This document shows positions 23,006 through 34,872 of a stretch of DNA of 64,000 nt, piece after piece (position 1 is the first letter of the stretch; every line of letters starts with the position of its first letter). The notes beneath the pieces were generated by a model that saw only the letters and a list, made by a program, of their open reading frames with translations, did not search any database and was not told where the DNA came from. Position numbers and translations under genes: made by a program. Source of the stretch: Kitagawia praeruptora. Taxonomy: Eukaryota; Streptophyta; Magnoliopsida; Apiales; Apiaceae. The DNA is taken from NCBI GenBank assembly GCA_037693485.1, contig CM075353.1, forward strand, positions 45,036,001 through 45,100,000, in the 5' to 3' direction.

Positions 23006-23290
23006 TCACTCCGTAGCATACTAGATGCTCACATATTGACTGGTCCCAACTATGCTAACTAGCTTCGAAGCTTGAGAAAAGTTCTCAAGGGCTAAGAAGC
23101 TGGGATATGCTGTTTGTTTTCAATGTAACAAGACGAGGCACTGGAAGAGGAACTGCAAGGTTTACATTGCAGAGTTGAATAAGAAGAAGGGTAGTGAGAC
23201 TGCCGCTTCTGGTTCAGGTATGTTCATGATTGAAGTAAACATGTCACTAAATCGAACTTCTACTTAGGTATTAGATACCGCCTTGGTTCT
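23006..23290 (+). pseudogene. C1 gag remnant with internal deletion
   Basis: Reads SLRSILDAHILTGPNYAN, the N-terminal signature of copia Gag, with TAG at the following Trp codon. After LRSLRKVLK it jumps directly to GYAVCFQCNKTRHWKRNCK, the CX2CX4HX4C zinc knuckle at 23115-23155. Most of the capsid region, normally more than 200 residues, is absent between these points. The linker to protease (ELNKKKGSETAASGSG) is present. This copy cannot make a capsid protein. Confidence 0.75.
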
Positions 23291-25890
23291 CACATTTGCA
23301 ATTCGTTGCAAGAACTAAGGAAAAGTAGGGCTCTTGGGAAGAGGAGGTGATTCTATGGGTAATGGAGCAAGAGTTGCTGCCGTAGCTGTAAGGTCATTTG
23401 ATTTACATATGCCTACGGGCAAGACTATTATTTTAAATAATTGTTATTTTGTTCCCTCGAATGTGAGGAATATTATTTCTATTCCAATGTTAGACTTGGA
23501 TGGATTTTCGTTTATTATTCAGAATATTAAACATCCAATCCTCAGAGATAATGTTCTTTATGGTAGTGGAACTTTAAATAACGGTCTGTATGTATGTGAC
23601 ATAGAATATGTTTTACTTTATATTGAACATAATAATAAAAGAAAAAAAAAAGGGGATGATGAAAATCCTACCTACTTATGGCACTACAGACTTGGTCATA
23701 TTAGTGAAAATAGACTTCGAACATTGCATAAGGGAAGGTTACTGGAACCCTTTGATTTTGAATCATATCCTACATGCATGTCTTGTCTATTGGGTAAAAT
23801 GACCAAATCTCCATTTAGTGGACATGGAGAGAGCGTTAGAGAGTTGCTGGTATTGGTACACATAGATGTATGTGGACAAATGTCTACGCAAGCCATGGCA
23901 GGATTTTAATACTTCGTGACTTTCATAGATAATTGATCTAGATTTAGATATATGTATTTGATGAAATACAAATCTGAAGCCTTTGAAAAGTTCAAAGAAT
24001 ACAGTTATGAAGTAGAGAAATAAACCAACCATAGTATTAGAGCTCTTCGATCAGATCGAGGAGATGAATACTTGAGTGGTGTGTTTCTAGATTATCTCAA
24101 AGAAAATAGTATAGTCTCCCAGTGGACTCATCCGGACACTCCATAGTTGAGTGGAGTATCTGAAAAGAGAAATTGAACTTTGTTAGACATGGTTCGATCC
24201 ACGATGAGCTATGCAGATCTTCCAGTATCACTTTAGGGTTATGAATTGGAAACCTCGGCATATTTACTGAATAAGGTGCTTTCCAAATCTGTTCCTCAAA
24301 CTCCATATGAGATATAGAAAGAAAGGAAATCGAGTCTTAAACACGTTAAGATTTGGGGATGTCCAGCTTATGTCAAGAAAGTTGACCTTGACAAGCTGGA
24401 ATCTCGATCCGTAAAATGTAGGTTTGTGGGTTATCCTAAAGAGATTTTAGGGTATCACTTTTACACCGATCATAGGGTGTTTGTCTCTAGACATGCTACC
24501 TTCTTAGAAAAAATAGTTTATCCTTGAAGGGAACAGTGGGAGCAAGATTGAACTTAAAGAAGTTCATGAAACACAAACTACTACGGTTCAAGAGGAAACT
24601 CCTGTTCAAACTAAACAACCTTATGTGACATAGTGTTGACTCAGAGAAATGGCAGAGTGCCATGAAATCCGAAATGGATTCTATGTATACCAACCAAGTA
24701 TGGACCTTGGTTGAAGCACCTGAGGATGTTAGACTTATTGGGTGATAAAGGGTATACAAGAGAAAGATTGGAGTAGATGGCTAGGTGGAGACCTATAAGG
24801 CCAGGCTCATGGCAAAAGAATTCAGACAAAGGCAAGGGATTGACTTTGATGAAACTTTTGCCTGTAGCCCTACTCAAATCAATTCGGATTTTGCTTGCGA
24901 TCCATATATGGATTGAAGCAAGCTTCTCGTAGATGGAACATCCATTTTGATGAGACAATCAAAGAGTTTGATTTTATCAAAAACATAGATGAACCATGTG
25001 TTTACAAGAAGGTTAGTGGGAGCGCGGTAACATTTCTTGTGTTGTATGTGGATGACATACTTCTTATAGGAAATGACATACCGAAGCTGCAATCAGTCAA
25101 AGTGTGGCTATCAAAGAACTTCACTATGAAGGACTTGGGAAAGACATCCTAGATTCTCGGTATGAAGATCTATAGAGATAGATCGAGAAGAATTATAGGT
25201 CTTACCCAAGGTACATACATCGAGAAAGTGCTTAAAAGGTTTAGCATGAAAAACTCCAAGAGAGGTCTCATATCGATGAGCCATGGAGTATCCCTTTCCG
25301 AGAAGATGTCTCATGAGACACGTGAGGAAAGAGAGCGTATGAGTAAGATTCCTTATGCTTCGATAATAGGATCTATCATGTACGCGATGTTATGTACTAG
25401 GCATGATATTGCTCATTCAATTAATTTGACGAGCAAATATCAGTCGGATCCAGGTGAAGACCACTGGAAAGAAGTGAAGAACATCCTTAAGTACTTGCGA
25501 AGGACTAAGGATATTTTTCTTGGTTTTAGTGGATCTGAGTTGAAAAATAGAAGGGTTATACCAACTCTAGTTTTCAATCAGAAAGTGATGATAGCAAATC
25601 CATGTTAGGGTACGTGTTTACCTTGAAGGGTGGAGCGATTAATTGGAAGAGTTCCAAACAGCCTACAACGGCTGACTCAACAGCGGAAGCAGAGTTTATA
25701 GATGCAAGTGACGCTGCAAAACTGTTTTGTGGCGCTTTCTTTTGATAGGGAGATCATTGAAAGTAGAGATGTCAACATTGAGAGAGTTGACACACATAAC
25801 AACATAGCAGACCCACTCACTAAGCCGCAATCTAAGATTCACTTCGATCGTCATAATGAGTGAATGGGTATTAGATACTAGAATGATTGG
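23291..25890 (+). pseudogene. C1 protease-integrase-RT-RNase H, heavily mutated
   Basis: The protease is broken at its DTG. A pre-integrase stretch (YLWHYRLGHISENRL... CMSCLLGKM) spans about 23680-23805. The integrase core contains LRSDRGDEYLSG and GVSEKRN, with stops at Trp, Gln and Arg codons. RT pieces run from about 24640, with YVDDILLIGNDIP at about 25045. An RNase H remnant (TADSTAEAEFIDA-like) sits near 25670. At least ten in-frame stops and several frameshifts occur, many TGG to TAG, CAG to TAG or CGA to TGA. It is colinear with the open pol of C3. Confidence 0.85.
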
Positions 25891-25899
25891 CTTTAGTAC

Positions 25900-25910
25900 A
25901 AGTGGGAGAT
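25900..25910 (+). other. C1 polypurine tract
   Basis: AAGTGGGAGAT immediately before the 3' LTR. The same tract adjoins the C3 LTR. Confidence 0.8.
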
Positions 25911-27470
25911 TGAAAGAGTTTGTCCTAAACTCCAATCATGTATGATGATTTAGGAAGAACTTTCTTGTTCTCTTATTTGATTTCATTAATATTAATAAAA
26001 GACTTATTTGTTTTTATTACGGGCCTTATCTATTTAAAGTGTTTTAAATAAGATATTCCATGGTTTAAAGTAAAGCTTCTAGAATTATAATGAGATTATA
26101 ATAGTGAGATCTAGAAGATGATAACTCTAGACTTAAACAGTTCCCGATCATAGGATAACTAATCGGAAGTTAGTGAATCCGCAAAGATTGGTACATACTA
26201 TGCTTGCTCCTTTTAGGAGGATGTCTGTTCTCATAGGCATTTGTGTGGCGACACTATAGCTAGTATGTAGGTGCTTATTATGGAATAAGTTCACTGAACA
26301 TGACTCGATAAGTTGAACAACTAATGGAGTTTACTCACGTGTCGATAGTTGTTCACTGAGTGATAGTTGTACAAGTGTCCTTAGACTTGAGATCGTTATA
26401 GTAATCTTGTATATAATGAACTATGCTTTGGTTTAGTCCTTAGTCTCAAGGACATCCATTAGGTCTATTCTGGGCATAGGGATTTGTGTATGGAGATAGT
26501 TAACGGTCAATAAAGGATCTACCCCTTCCAGTAAAGGAAGAGAATATCCTATGCTATTCTTATGATGCTAGTTCCGGAATCTCTGGCCAGAGTGTATGAA
26601 ATTCGAAAGGAGTTTCTAATTTGCATTAATATGAACTTTGCATTATGAATAAGAAATCATATGATTAAATTTGATAGGCTTGACACGAGTTCCATGCCTT
26701 GTATTTAATCGGGATATTGTAGGGTAGAAGGAATTGATTGTACGGTAACTAGTCACTGACAGGTTCTTGGTATTCTAAGCTGTGAATTCATATTATCCGG
26801 ATAGTCGCGATATGTTGAGAAGCATCACTCACGATGTAGAATAAATATAATTAATCAGTTAATTATATTTAATGAATTATTAGAATTCATATAAATAATA
26901 AATAAAATGTTTATTATTATTTATTTCTACTACCGGCTTAATATTGAACCTACAGGGTCACACCATAAAAAGATTAATTTATTGATGAAGGTATTTTGAG
27001 AGAGAAGTTGTTTTTAATAATGATTAAAATAGTTTAATTATTATTTAAACATTTTGTGGGATTTATATAATAATATATATGATATATTAATTATAATAAA
27101 AACCTACATGTGCCCTATAAATAGAAAGAGATGAGAGGTGTTTAGTATGCAAAAAGTGGTTTTGTGAAAACCTAGTTGCCACCTCTCTTCTTCTTCATCT
27201 CTCTCTCTCAAAAGAACAAGACACCATTTTTATAAAAGCTTGTTTTATAAAAAGCTTCATCGAAGATTATTCTTGGTGGATACCGGTAGAGTGCTTCACA
27301 CTCTGAGAAGCAACTGCTAGCAACCATCTAGACACCATCTTCGAATTTTCAAGGTAAGGTTTCGATTCCTCCGGTTTATTCATTTTTATATGCTTTTCTA
27401 TATGCCCGATACATGGTTTTTACGGAATAAATTGTTATACCATGCTTCCGCTCGTCCGTAAATTACTTCA
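25911..27470 (+). repeat. C1 3' LTR
   Basis: 1560 bp, colinear with 18827-20386 at a constant offset of 7084. I found differences only at four sites (A/C, A/T, A/C and C/A). Ends AATTACTTCA. Confidence 0.95.
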
Positions 27471-27475
27471 CTTGG

Positions 27476-28298
27476 GCCATTTCCAATGGCCACAGCTCAA
27501 AGAAAGTTCCTGATTGTAGCTATTGATTACTTCACGAAGTGGATCGAGGCCAAACCTTTGGCTAAGATCACAACCAAGCAAGTTATGCAGTTCTTCTGGG
27601 AGAACGTCATGTGTAGGTATGGAATACCACAAATCCTAGTTACAGACAATGGATTACAATTCAACAACAAAGAGTTCAAGGATTATTGTGATGAGAACGG
27701 AATCGAGCTTCGGTTCACTTCAGTTGCCCACCCTCAAGCTAATGGGCAAGCTGAGGTTGCAAATAGGATTATCCTTGATGGAATTAAGAAAAGGGTGGAA
27801 CGTTCCCGAAATACTTGGGTGGACGAATTGTTGCCCATACTTTGGGCATACCGTACCACATGAAAGGTGACTACTGGAGCGACCCCATTCATGTTAGCAT
27901 ACGGAGCTGAAGCTGTTGTGCTGGTAGAAATCATGCATGCATCTCCACGGGTGGAGGCCTTTGAGCCTGACACTAATGAAGAAGGAATGAAGTTAGCCCT
28001 AGACTTGATCGATGAGGTAAGGGATGAAGCCCATGCTAGGAATGTTGAACATCAGAAAAAAGCTTCCTTCTACTACAACCTAATGGTGAAAGAAAGGTTT
28101 TTCCATCAGGGAGATCTAGTACTCAGAAAGATTGAAGCATCCGGAGTTGGACAGAAAGGAAAGCTGGCACCAAACTGGGAAGGTCCGTATCGTGTCGAAG
28201 GAACATTAGGTCATGGATCATACAAGCTGGAGACTTTGGAAGGAAACGAGGTGCCTCGTACTTGGCATGCATCGAATCTCAAAGTTTATTATGTTTAA
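27476..28298 (+). pseudogene. G2 integrase core and C-terminal part
   Basis: Continues the integrase after C1 in the same frame, from PFPMATAQRKF. The second catalytic Asp is in VTDNGLQFNN and the catalytic Glu in QANGQAEVANR. One TGC-to-TGA stop at 27862-27864 breaks it. The frame then runs to 28298 through AYGAEAVVLVEI and the C-terminal LRKIEASGVGQKGKLAPNW. Unlike G1 and G3 it does not carry the one-base deletion in the AYGAEA region. Confidence 0.85.
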
Positions 28299-28676
28299 TT
28301 GTCCTAAATAGGACTTGGCTTATATTTATTAGAAAAGTAGAAATAAGGTCGATGAAATCATTTCAGAGTCTTTTGAACTCCGAGTAGGAAGTAGAGTATT
28401 TATGTAAGGGTTAAACCTAATTCAGGATTTTCTTTTTATGAGATTATGCAGTATGATTTTCAATGTTCCTTGTGTCTATACTTCATGTCTGATATCTATC
28501 AATGCATAACCAAATTGCAAGCTGATAAAGGCCAAATACAAATGACAAAACAAGTAGAAACAGGAAGATTGAAAATGCATAAATAAATAAAGCTCGTGGG
28601 CCATAAGTTAAAACTTATAAAACCAAAGCGATAAAATTGTAGAAGCAAATGCCACACAGGGCCAACATAAAAAAGT
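28299..28676. other. G2 spacer between pol and antisense gene
   Basis: Non-coding; it would be the 3' end of both the sense polyprotein and the antisense transcript. No terminator could be read. Confidence 0.5.
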
Positions 28677-30572
28677 CTAAGTCCCAGGAGCTCGGGATGA
28701 AGCAGACTCCTCATCTTCTTCCTGAATCTTGGAACCGCTGGCAGTACGAGAAGAAGAAGTATGAGTGGTGTCGGAGTCTCTCTGTAGAGGGGAAGCCTGG
28801 GGGTCAAGAATCCTCTCTCCGTCACCTAGAATCTCGTCCTCGTCCTCACCCTCATCTTCCTCCGCAGGGAGAACAGGAGGAGGGTGTGGGCTAGGAAAGT
28901 CCTTGAGAGAAAATAACCCGGGGTGTTTTCTAAGCACCGCCTTTAATGCCTCGTCCCAACCATCGGTGTACTGGACAGGATAGAGCACCGCATCGTGCTT
29001 CTCCATCAAAGCTTTAAAATCCTGCGAGTCCATGTACTCGTCAATGAGGTCTTCTTTCTTGGCCCGCAAGTGCACCACCTCAGCCTGGGCCGCCTCCAAC
29101 TCTTCTACCTTCCCTTTCAACTTCTCTTCAGTTTCTCCAACTTTAAGTTTCTCTTTCTGATACTTAGTCTCAAAAGACTTTACCTTGTTTTGCCAGGATT
29201 TAGCCTGGTGAACCATCCCTTGAAAGTGAACGTTGGCCTGCAAGGGGGTTAAGTCAATAGAAAGTATAACATCAAATAAAGATAGGTCGAGAAAAAGAAG
29301 AATTCGAAAAGAAAAACATACAGAGGCCAGAGCCTGGGAGCCCAGATGCTCGTTTTCCAGCATGTTTCCACCCGTCACGAAATCCTTGTAGTCGACAGGA
29401 GTGATTGAGCTCAATGACCAATCCATTGAATGCTTTGTAGAGCCAACCACAGAGTCCATCTTCCTAAAGCCCCATGGAGGCCTATACACTGTCGATTGGA
29501 CGTTCACTTGTAGCCCATCTTCCTCATCAATAGTGACCAAATCTTGTTTCTACACTTTGTGTGGACGCAGAAAAGATGGTTCACTAGATTTGCCCCTCGG
29601 GTCAAGGGCCCTCTTTGCTCTCCTCATACGAGCGGTCTCCTCCTCACCAGGATCCGTTTCTCGCATAATTTTCGTAACAGCTGCACACAACAGCAAATTA
29701 AAACGTTGGTATAAGCTTATCTAGAAACAAAGTAAACTCACAAAAGAGTAGAAATTACCTAAGTCAGAAACGGCAGAAAGGCCTAGGGCCCTAAGAGATT
29801 CCTCATTGATGAGGTCCCAACACAAAGTCTCACCATTGTCCTTGATTAACTCGTCATAAGCCGCTTGCTCCTCAGTGTTGAGAACTATTTTGTTAGGGTT
29901 GCCATCGGCCACCTTACCGAAAGAGCTACGGAAAAGGGTGCCCCAATCGCCCCCTTTCCAGACCAAGTACATAAATTCTTCTTTCCACTTAGGGTTGTTA
30001 TCGACAACCGAGTGGCCGTTAAAGATGTGTGGAATTTTGGGGCGTTGTCTAACGTAGACCCACCCCGGTTGAACGGAAGAGCTATTATGGAATTGAAATA
30101 TTTTCCTAAATAAAGGAACAGAAAGTGGGAATTTTTTCCTAAGGCACAAAACCATGAAACACAAAATGGATCGCCAGGCATTGGGAGGAAGTTGACATGG
30201 GCTGACTTGAACATCGGCCAGAAGTTTGGGGATAAACTCATGAAAAGGGAACCTAAGCCCGGCTATAAGGGCGTCTCTAAAAACACATAGCCCATTGGGC
30301 CTCCAATGACAAGGCCTGTCGCCAGGCCCAGCCTTAACAAGTCTGTATGGAGTTTTAATTTCATATGTTTTATTGAAATTTTTAATTACATCTTCATCAT
30401 GAAATTTGTTACAGCAATTATAAGCATCTAAATCAGCTAAAGATGGATAATCATCCCCGCGCAAATTGATCATTTCAGTTAAATTCATGTAAGAGGAACG
30501 AATTTCGATGTCGTTACCTCTTTTTGAAGCTGAATTCATCTTTAAAAGGCGCTGTGCTGACTTGTCTGCCAT
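28677..30572 (-). pseudogene. G2 antisense three-exon gene (Transposase_28-like), one nonsense codon
   Basis: Exons on the minus strand: 30572-29759, 29680-29322 and 29237-28677, with GT-AG introns (AG/GTAATT...GTGCAG; CT/GTATGT...TTGCAG). Phases match, giving 577 codons plus stop. Residues about 95-200 (ALIAGLRFPFHEFIPKLLAD, QLPPNAWRSILCFMVLCLR) resemble the plant 'putative gypsy type transposon' family (Pfam Transposase_28). Residues about 392-465 form a heptad-rich coiled coil, and the tail is acidic and Ser-rich. One CAG-to-TAG change (29550-29552) interrupts exon 2. Splice sites and phases are the same in G1. Such additional antisense ORFs are known from some Tat elements; their function is unknown to me. 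Confidence 0.75.
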
Positions 30573-30810
30573 TGATCTTCAAAGTATGAATTCTTAAGCC
30601 CAGAAACCTTAATAAAAGAGATGAAGATGCAACAAAAGCCCAGAAAATCTTCAAAGAAACCCAGAAACCGGCAGAAAATCGCCTGAGAATGGTGGGATTG
30701 CTGGAAAAAATTGCCGGGAATCGCCTTAACTTGAAAGAAATGATTAAGAAAAATTTTAGATAAAAGTAAAGTGTATGAGAGTGAAGTGAGAAATGAATCT
30801 CACTCTACTC

Positions 30811-30817
30811 TTTTATA
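30811..30817 (-). promoter_or_regulatory. TATA box for the G2 antisense gene
   Basis: Reads TATAAAA on the minus strand (CCTATAAAAGAG), 239 bp before the ATG at 30572. G1 has TATATAA at the homologous place, within a shared CT-rich context. The stretch 30818-31105 between this and the tandem repeats has no other recognisable feature. Confidence 0.55.
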
Positions 30818-31105
30818 GGAATTTCGCAACTGGCAATAGCCGGTTGAAATTCCAAGGAATCGGTAATAGCCGGTTAAGGCCCATTGAGAGGCCCATAGAT
30901 CTAGAAGACCTAGAAAGTCCTAAAGTGAATAAAAGGGCGTATGGATCAATTAAAATCCAATGAAACAATTAAAAGAAAATAAATTAAGGCCCAATAGGCC
31001 CAGTAGCATACCATAATCCTAATCGTTTCATTAAAACCATGGGTTAAAGGCCTAGCCCAAAATCAGTAAGGCCCAAAAAAGGTTAGCAGGTCCGATTATT
31101 AAACA

Positions 31106-32035
31106 TAAATTTATTCGATCAGGATTCTGATCGAATTGTCGACCAGGAATCTTGGTCGAACTGAGCTAGACCAGAGTGTCCAAATTGCATTTATTCGAAC
31201 AGGATTCTGATCGAATTGTCGACCAGGAATCTTGGTCGAACTGAGCTAGACCAGAGTGTCCAAATTGCATTTATTCGACCAGGATTCTGATCGAATTGTC
31301 GACCAGGAATCTTGGTCGAACTGAGCTAGACCAGAGTGTCCAAATTGCATTTATTCGACCAGGATTCTGATCGAATTGTCGACCAGGAATCTTGGTCGAA
31401 CTGAGCTAGACCAGAGTGTCCAAATTGCATTTATTCGACCAGGATTCTGATCTAATCTTTGACCAGGAATCTTGGTCGAACTGAGCTAGACCAGAGTGTC
31501 CAAATTGCATTTATTCAACCAGGATTCTGATTGAATTGTCGACCAGGAATCTTGGTCGAACTGAGCTAGACCAGAGTGTCCAAATTGCATTTATTCGACC
31601 AGGATTCTGATCGAATTGTCGACCAGGAATCTTGGTCGAACTGAGCTAGACCAGAGTGTCCAAATTGCATTTATTCGACCAGGATTCTGATCGAATTGTC
31701 GACCAGGAATCTTGGTCGAACTGAGCTAGACCAGAGTGTCCAAATTGCATTTATTCGACCAGGATTCTGATCAAATCTTCGACCAGGAATCTTGGTCGAA
31801 CTGAGCTAGACCAGAATGTCCAAATGGCATTTCTTCGACCAGGATCTTGATCGAAATGTCGACCAGGAATTTTGATCGAAGTACCATCGACCAGAGTGAC
31901 AAAATGGAATTTCTTCGACCAGGATCCTGATCGAAATGTCGACCAGGAATTCTGATCGAATGCCATCGACCAGGATGACAAAATTGCCATATGTCGACCA
32001 GGATCCTGATAAAAAATTCGACCAGGATCTTGTGG
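31106..32035. repeat. 80-bp tandem repeat in the G2 3' region
   Basis: About twelve units of 80 bp. The phrase AGGATTCTGATCGAATTGTC starts at 31121, 31201, 31281, 31361 and so on. The first nine units are almost identical; the last three (from about 31841) are diverged. Each unit has several CGACCAG / CTGGTCG / CTGATCG words in both orientations. Tat elements are known for tandem repeats here that can seed satellites. Confidence 0.93.
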
Positions 32036-32342
32036 GTATTTTTGCTAATTCTTCTTGTAAGAAAAGGATTTTCTTTGAAAAATTATGCACAATTGTGGGA
32101 TAATTGATGTGTCAACGGATAAATAATGGAAAAATACTCGTGAGTATAAAAAAAATGCAAGGATGTTACTTATAATTTCTTTGTAAATATAATTATTTAG
32201 CCTCGAATAAGGCAAGTCATCGCAAATGTGTAGGTCGCTCCACACTTTGCACTCAAGACGATACATGTGAAACACTAGTGTACATAGACCTTTTTAACTT
32301 CAATGAAAACCTGATCAGTTTACTTAGAAGTTGGGGGGCAAA
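32036..32342 (+). other. G2 3' untranslated region and polypurine tract
   Basis: A block conserved with G1 (GTGTAGGTCGCTCCACACTT and GACGATACATGTGAAACACT) lies at about 32225-32280. The polypurine tract GAAGTTGGGGGGCAAA (32327-32342) primes plus-strand synthesis next to the LTR. Confidence 0.75.
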
Positions 32343-32851
32343 TGATATGGACTGAAAGTAAGCCCTGAAAACACATTTAATGTTGCATTAAATGAACATA
32401 AGTTGATCCAAGGTCAAAGCCAAGTTTCAAGGCCCAGAGCCCTAAATATAATTATAATTTCGTGGCTATTAAATCAGCCAAATAAAAGACTCCGTTATTG
32501 AGTCCAAAAGGAAACCAAATCATCCTTCGAGTGGTCTCCAAGGAATACAGCTGTAAGTCTTATCCTCCTTCCTCTTGGAAGGATCTAGAATTGGGCCTAA
32601 TTGGTATCTTACTCATCAAGATACCCAATTCGATCCTAATTCCAGGGTTCTCAATACCTATATAAGGACCTGCTCCTTCACAAACAGAACTACGTTTTTT
32701 GGCTTGATTCTTGATAATTGCAAGATACGTAGGTATCTGGTGAGGACCGAGTTAAGTCACGAAACACTAGATCAGCCATTAAAGCTCGAAGCTTCCACAA
32801 ACCCTAGCATTAAATACGCAATAATTACACCCTACTTTTCATTCCACAACA
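32343..32851 (+). repeat. G2 3' LTR
   Basis: Starts TGATATGGACTGAAAG, ends TTCCACAACA, followed by target duplication CTTCC. Differs from the 5' copy at about 16 sites by eye. Confidence 0.93.
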
Positions 32852-32856
32852 CTTCC

Positions 32857-34452
32857 CAACGACCAACAATGAAGCTGAGTATGAAGCTCTGATAGCCGGA
32901 TTGGGCTTAGCTAAAATCATGAGGGTCAAGAACCTCAAAGTTTGTGGAGACTCAAGGCTTGTGGTATCGCAAGTGAATGGTGAGTTTGAAGCTAAGGATG
33001 AAACTATGGCAAAATACCTGAGAGTCGTGAAAGCTGTTATGACTCAGTTTGAAGAGTGCTATGTTGAGCACATCCCAAGAGAAGAAAACGTTAAAGCCGA
33101 TGCCCTGTCCAAGTGCGCTTCTTCTGAGATAGAAAATTATGCAGGGAATGTTTACTTCCAGGTCTTGAAGGCCCCGACCGTCAACTCAAAGTTAGTGGCA
33201 CCAATTGATATAGGAGGCTGTTGGATAGATCCTATCAAGGCTCACCTTGAAACCGGATGGCTCCCTGACAATGCCTTGGAAGCACGAAAATTGTCAGTAA
33301 GAGCATTGAGATATGCCTTAATTGAAGGCATCCTTTACAAAAGGTCATTTGTCATCCCATACTTGAAGTGTTTAAGGCCCCAGGAGGCAAAGGAAGCATT
33401 GGAGGAAGTTCATGGAGGGATATGTGGGCAGCACTTGGGGGCAGAGCCCTAGCTCACAAGATTACTTGTTTGGGATTCTATTGGCCAGAGATGTTGGTTG
33501 ATGCTCAGGATTATGTTAAGAGGTGTGATAGATGCCAAAAGCATGCTCCCATTGTAAGGCAGCCGCCTGAGAGGTTAACATCAGTTAACTCTCCTATTCC
33601 GTTTGCCATGTGGGGAATGGACATACTCGGTCCTTTCCCTGTAGCCTCAGCACAAAGGAAATTCTTGATAGTGGCCATTGATTACTTCACTAAGTGGATT
33701 GAGGCTAAACCTTTAGCCAAGATAACCACCAAACAAGTTGCCCATTTCTTTTGGGAAAACATAATTTGCAGGTATGGAATTCCCCGAATCCTTGTGACGG
33801 ATAATGGGACAAAATTCAATAATGAAGAGTTTAAGAAGTACTGTGAGGAAAATGCCATCGAGCTTCGTTTTACCTCAATAGCACACCCGCAAGCTAATGG
33901 ACAGGCTGAGGTAGCCAATCGGATTATCCTTGATGGACTAAAGAAGAGGGTTGAACGTTTAAGAAATACTTGGGTGGATGAGTTACTGCCTATACTTTGG
34001 GCGTATCGCACTACCTGCAAAGTAACAACTGGAGAAACCCCTTTCTTATTGGCTATGGAGCCGAGGCAGTGATGCCCTTAGAGATTATGCATGCTTCACC
34101 TCAAGTTGAGGCATATGAACCAGAAAGCAATCTAGAAGGCATGAGGTTAGCTCTTGATCTGATTGACGAGGTCAGGGATGAAGCAAATGCTAGGAATGTA
34201 GAACATCAGAAGAGGGCATCCTTCCACTACAACCAAAGGGTTAGAGAGAGGTTCTTTCGACAAGGTGACTTGGTCCTAAGAAAGATAGAAGCTTCAGGAG
34301 TTGGACAAAAGGGGAAGCTAGCCCCAAACTGGGAAGGACCGTATCGAGTCAGGAAAGTGCTAGGTCGAGGATCATACAAGTTGGAAACCTTGGACGGGGT
34401 TGAGGTGCCCCGAACTTGGCATGCCGTGAACCTCAAGACTTATTATGTTTAA
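32857..34452 (+). pseudogene. G1 second RNase H and integrase (continuation after G2)
   Basis: Resumes the second RNase H (NNEAEYEALIAGLGLAKIM; HIPREENVKADALSK). The integrase zinc region follows (LGGRALAHKITCLGFYW, CDRCQKHAP) with catalytic Asp/Asp/Glu in MDILG, VTDNGTKFNN and QAEVANR. Loss of one G in the run at about 33437 breaks the frame before the zinc region. A one-base deletion at about 34054 (GGCTATGGAGCC) breaks it near the end; G3 shares that second deletion. The C-terminal part (LRKIEASGVGQKGKLAPNW) is open to 34452. Confidence 0.87.
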
Positions 34453-34872
34453 AGACTTAGTCTTTTGTCTATTAGGGATAGAAATAAGGTTCGAATGAAA
34501 CCATCGCAGAGCATGTTGCTCCTAGTAGGAGATAGAGTATTTGTGTAAGGGTTGAGCCCATTTTTTCAGTATTCTTTGACAGCCTAATGAAGTTTGTTTT
34601 GCTTTCTCTCTGAGTTACTTCCTTTGTTTTGTTATTTTAAACACGTAAAACAAATGATGAATTAATTTATAAGCTTGGTACAAGCCAAGGGGCCAAATAC
34701 CTGGAGAACTCTAAAGCTTAACAGACTACAAGCAAAGGCAAGAAAGAAAAAGCTAGAAAGGAAGCTAACTATATGAATAGTTAAGTTAAAGAGTTGCATA
34801 AATAAAAGCCCGAAGGCTATTAAAGTTAAGTTACACAAATTGAGAGTTTAAACAGAAGATACATCAAATAAA
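34453..34872. other. G1 spacer between pol and antisense gene
   Basis: Non-coding; nearly identical to 44345-44764 in G3. Confidence 0.6.

Larger units (their letters stand above)
18827..27470 (+). mobile_element. C1: very young copia element with degenerate interior
   Basis: The two 1560-bp LTRs (18827-20386, 25911-27470) differ at four positions that I could find. The element is flanked by the 5-bp duplication CTTGG (18822-18826, 27471-27475). Primer site TGGCATCAGAGCC and polypurine tract AAGTGGGAGAT are typical of copia. The interior has a 2.6-kb non-coding leader, a gag with a large internal deletion and a pol with many stops. By LTR identity it is the youngest datable element here. It interrupts the G2 integrase. 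Confidence 0.95.
13407..32851 (+). mobile_element. G2: diverged Tat-type gypsy element nested in G1
   Basis: The 510- and 509-bp LTRs (13407-13916, 32343-32851) are flanked by a 5-bp duplication CTTCC (13402-13406, 32852-32856), inside the second RNase H of G1. Same domain order and antisense gene as G1, but clearly diverged in nucleotide sequence. Copia element C1 sits in its integrase. The LTRs differ at about 16 positions by eye. The polyprotein is broken at several places; the antisense gene is nearly intact. Confidence 0.93.

Noticed and set aside
18827..27470. Two 1560-bp copies as a segmental duplication
   Set aside because: Primer site, polypurine tract and exact CTTGG duplication show that they are the LTRs of one element.
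31106..32035. Regularly spaced repeats resembling a CRISPR array
   Set aside because: The whole 80-bp unit is repeated without unique spacers, and it lies in a plant retrotransposon.
31751..32090. Two minus-strand ORFs rich in SWSTFRSGSW
   Set aside because: They only translate the 80-bp tandem repeat; the phrase repeats with the DNA unit and has no start context.
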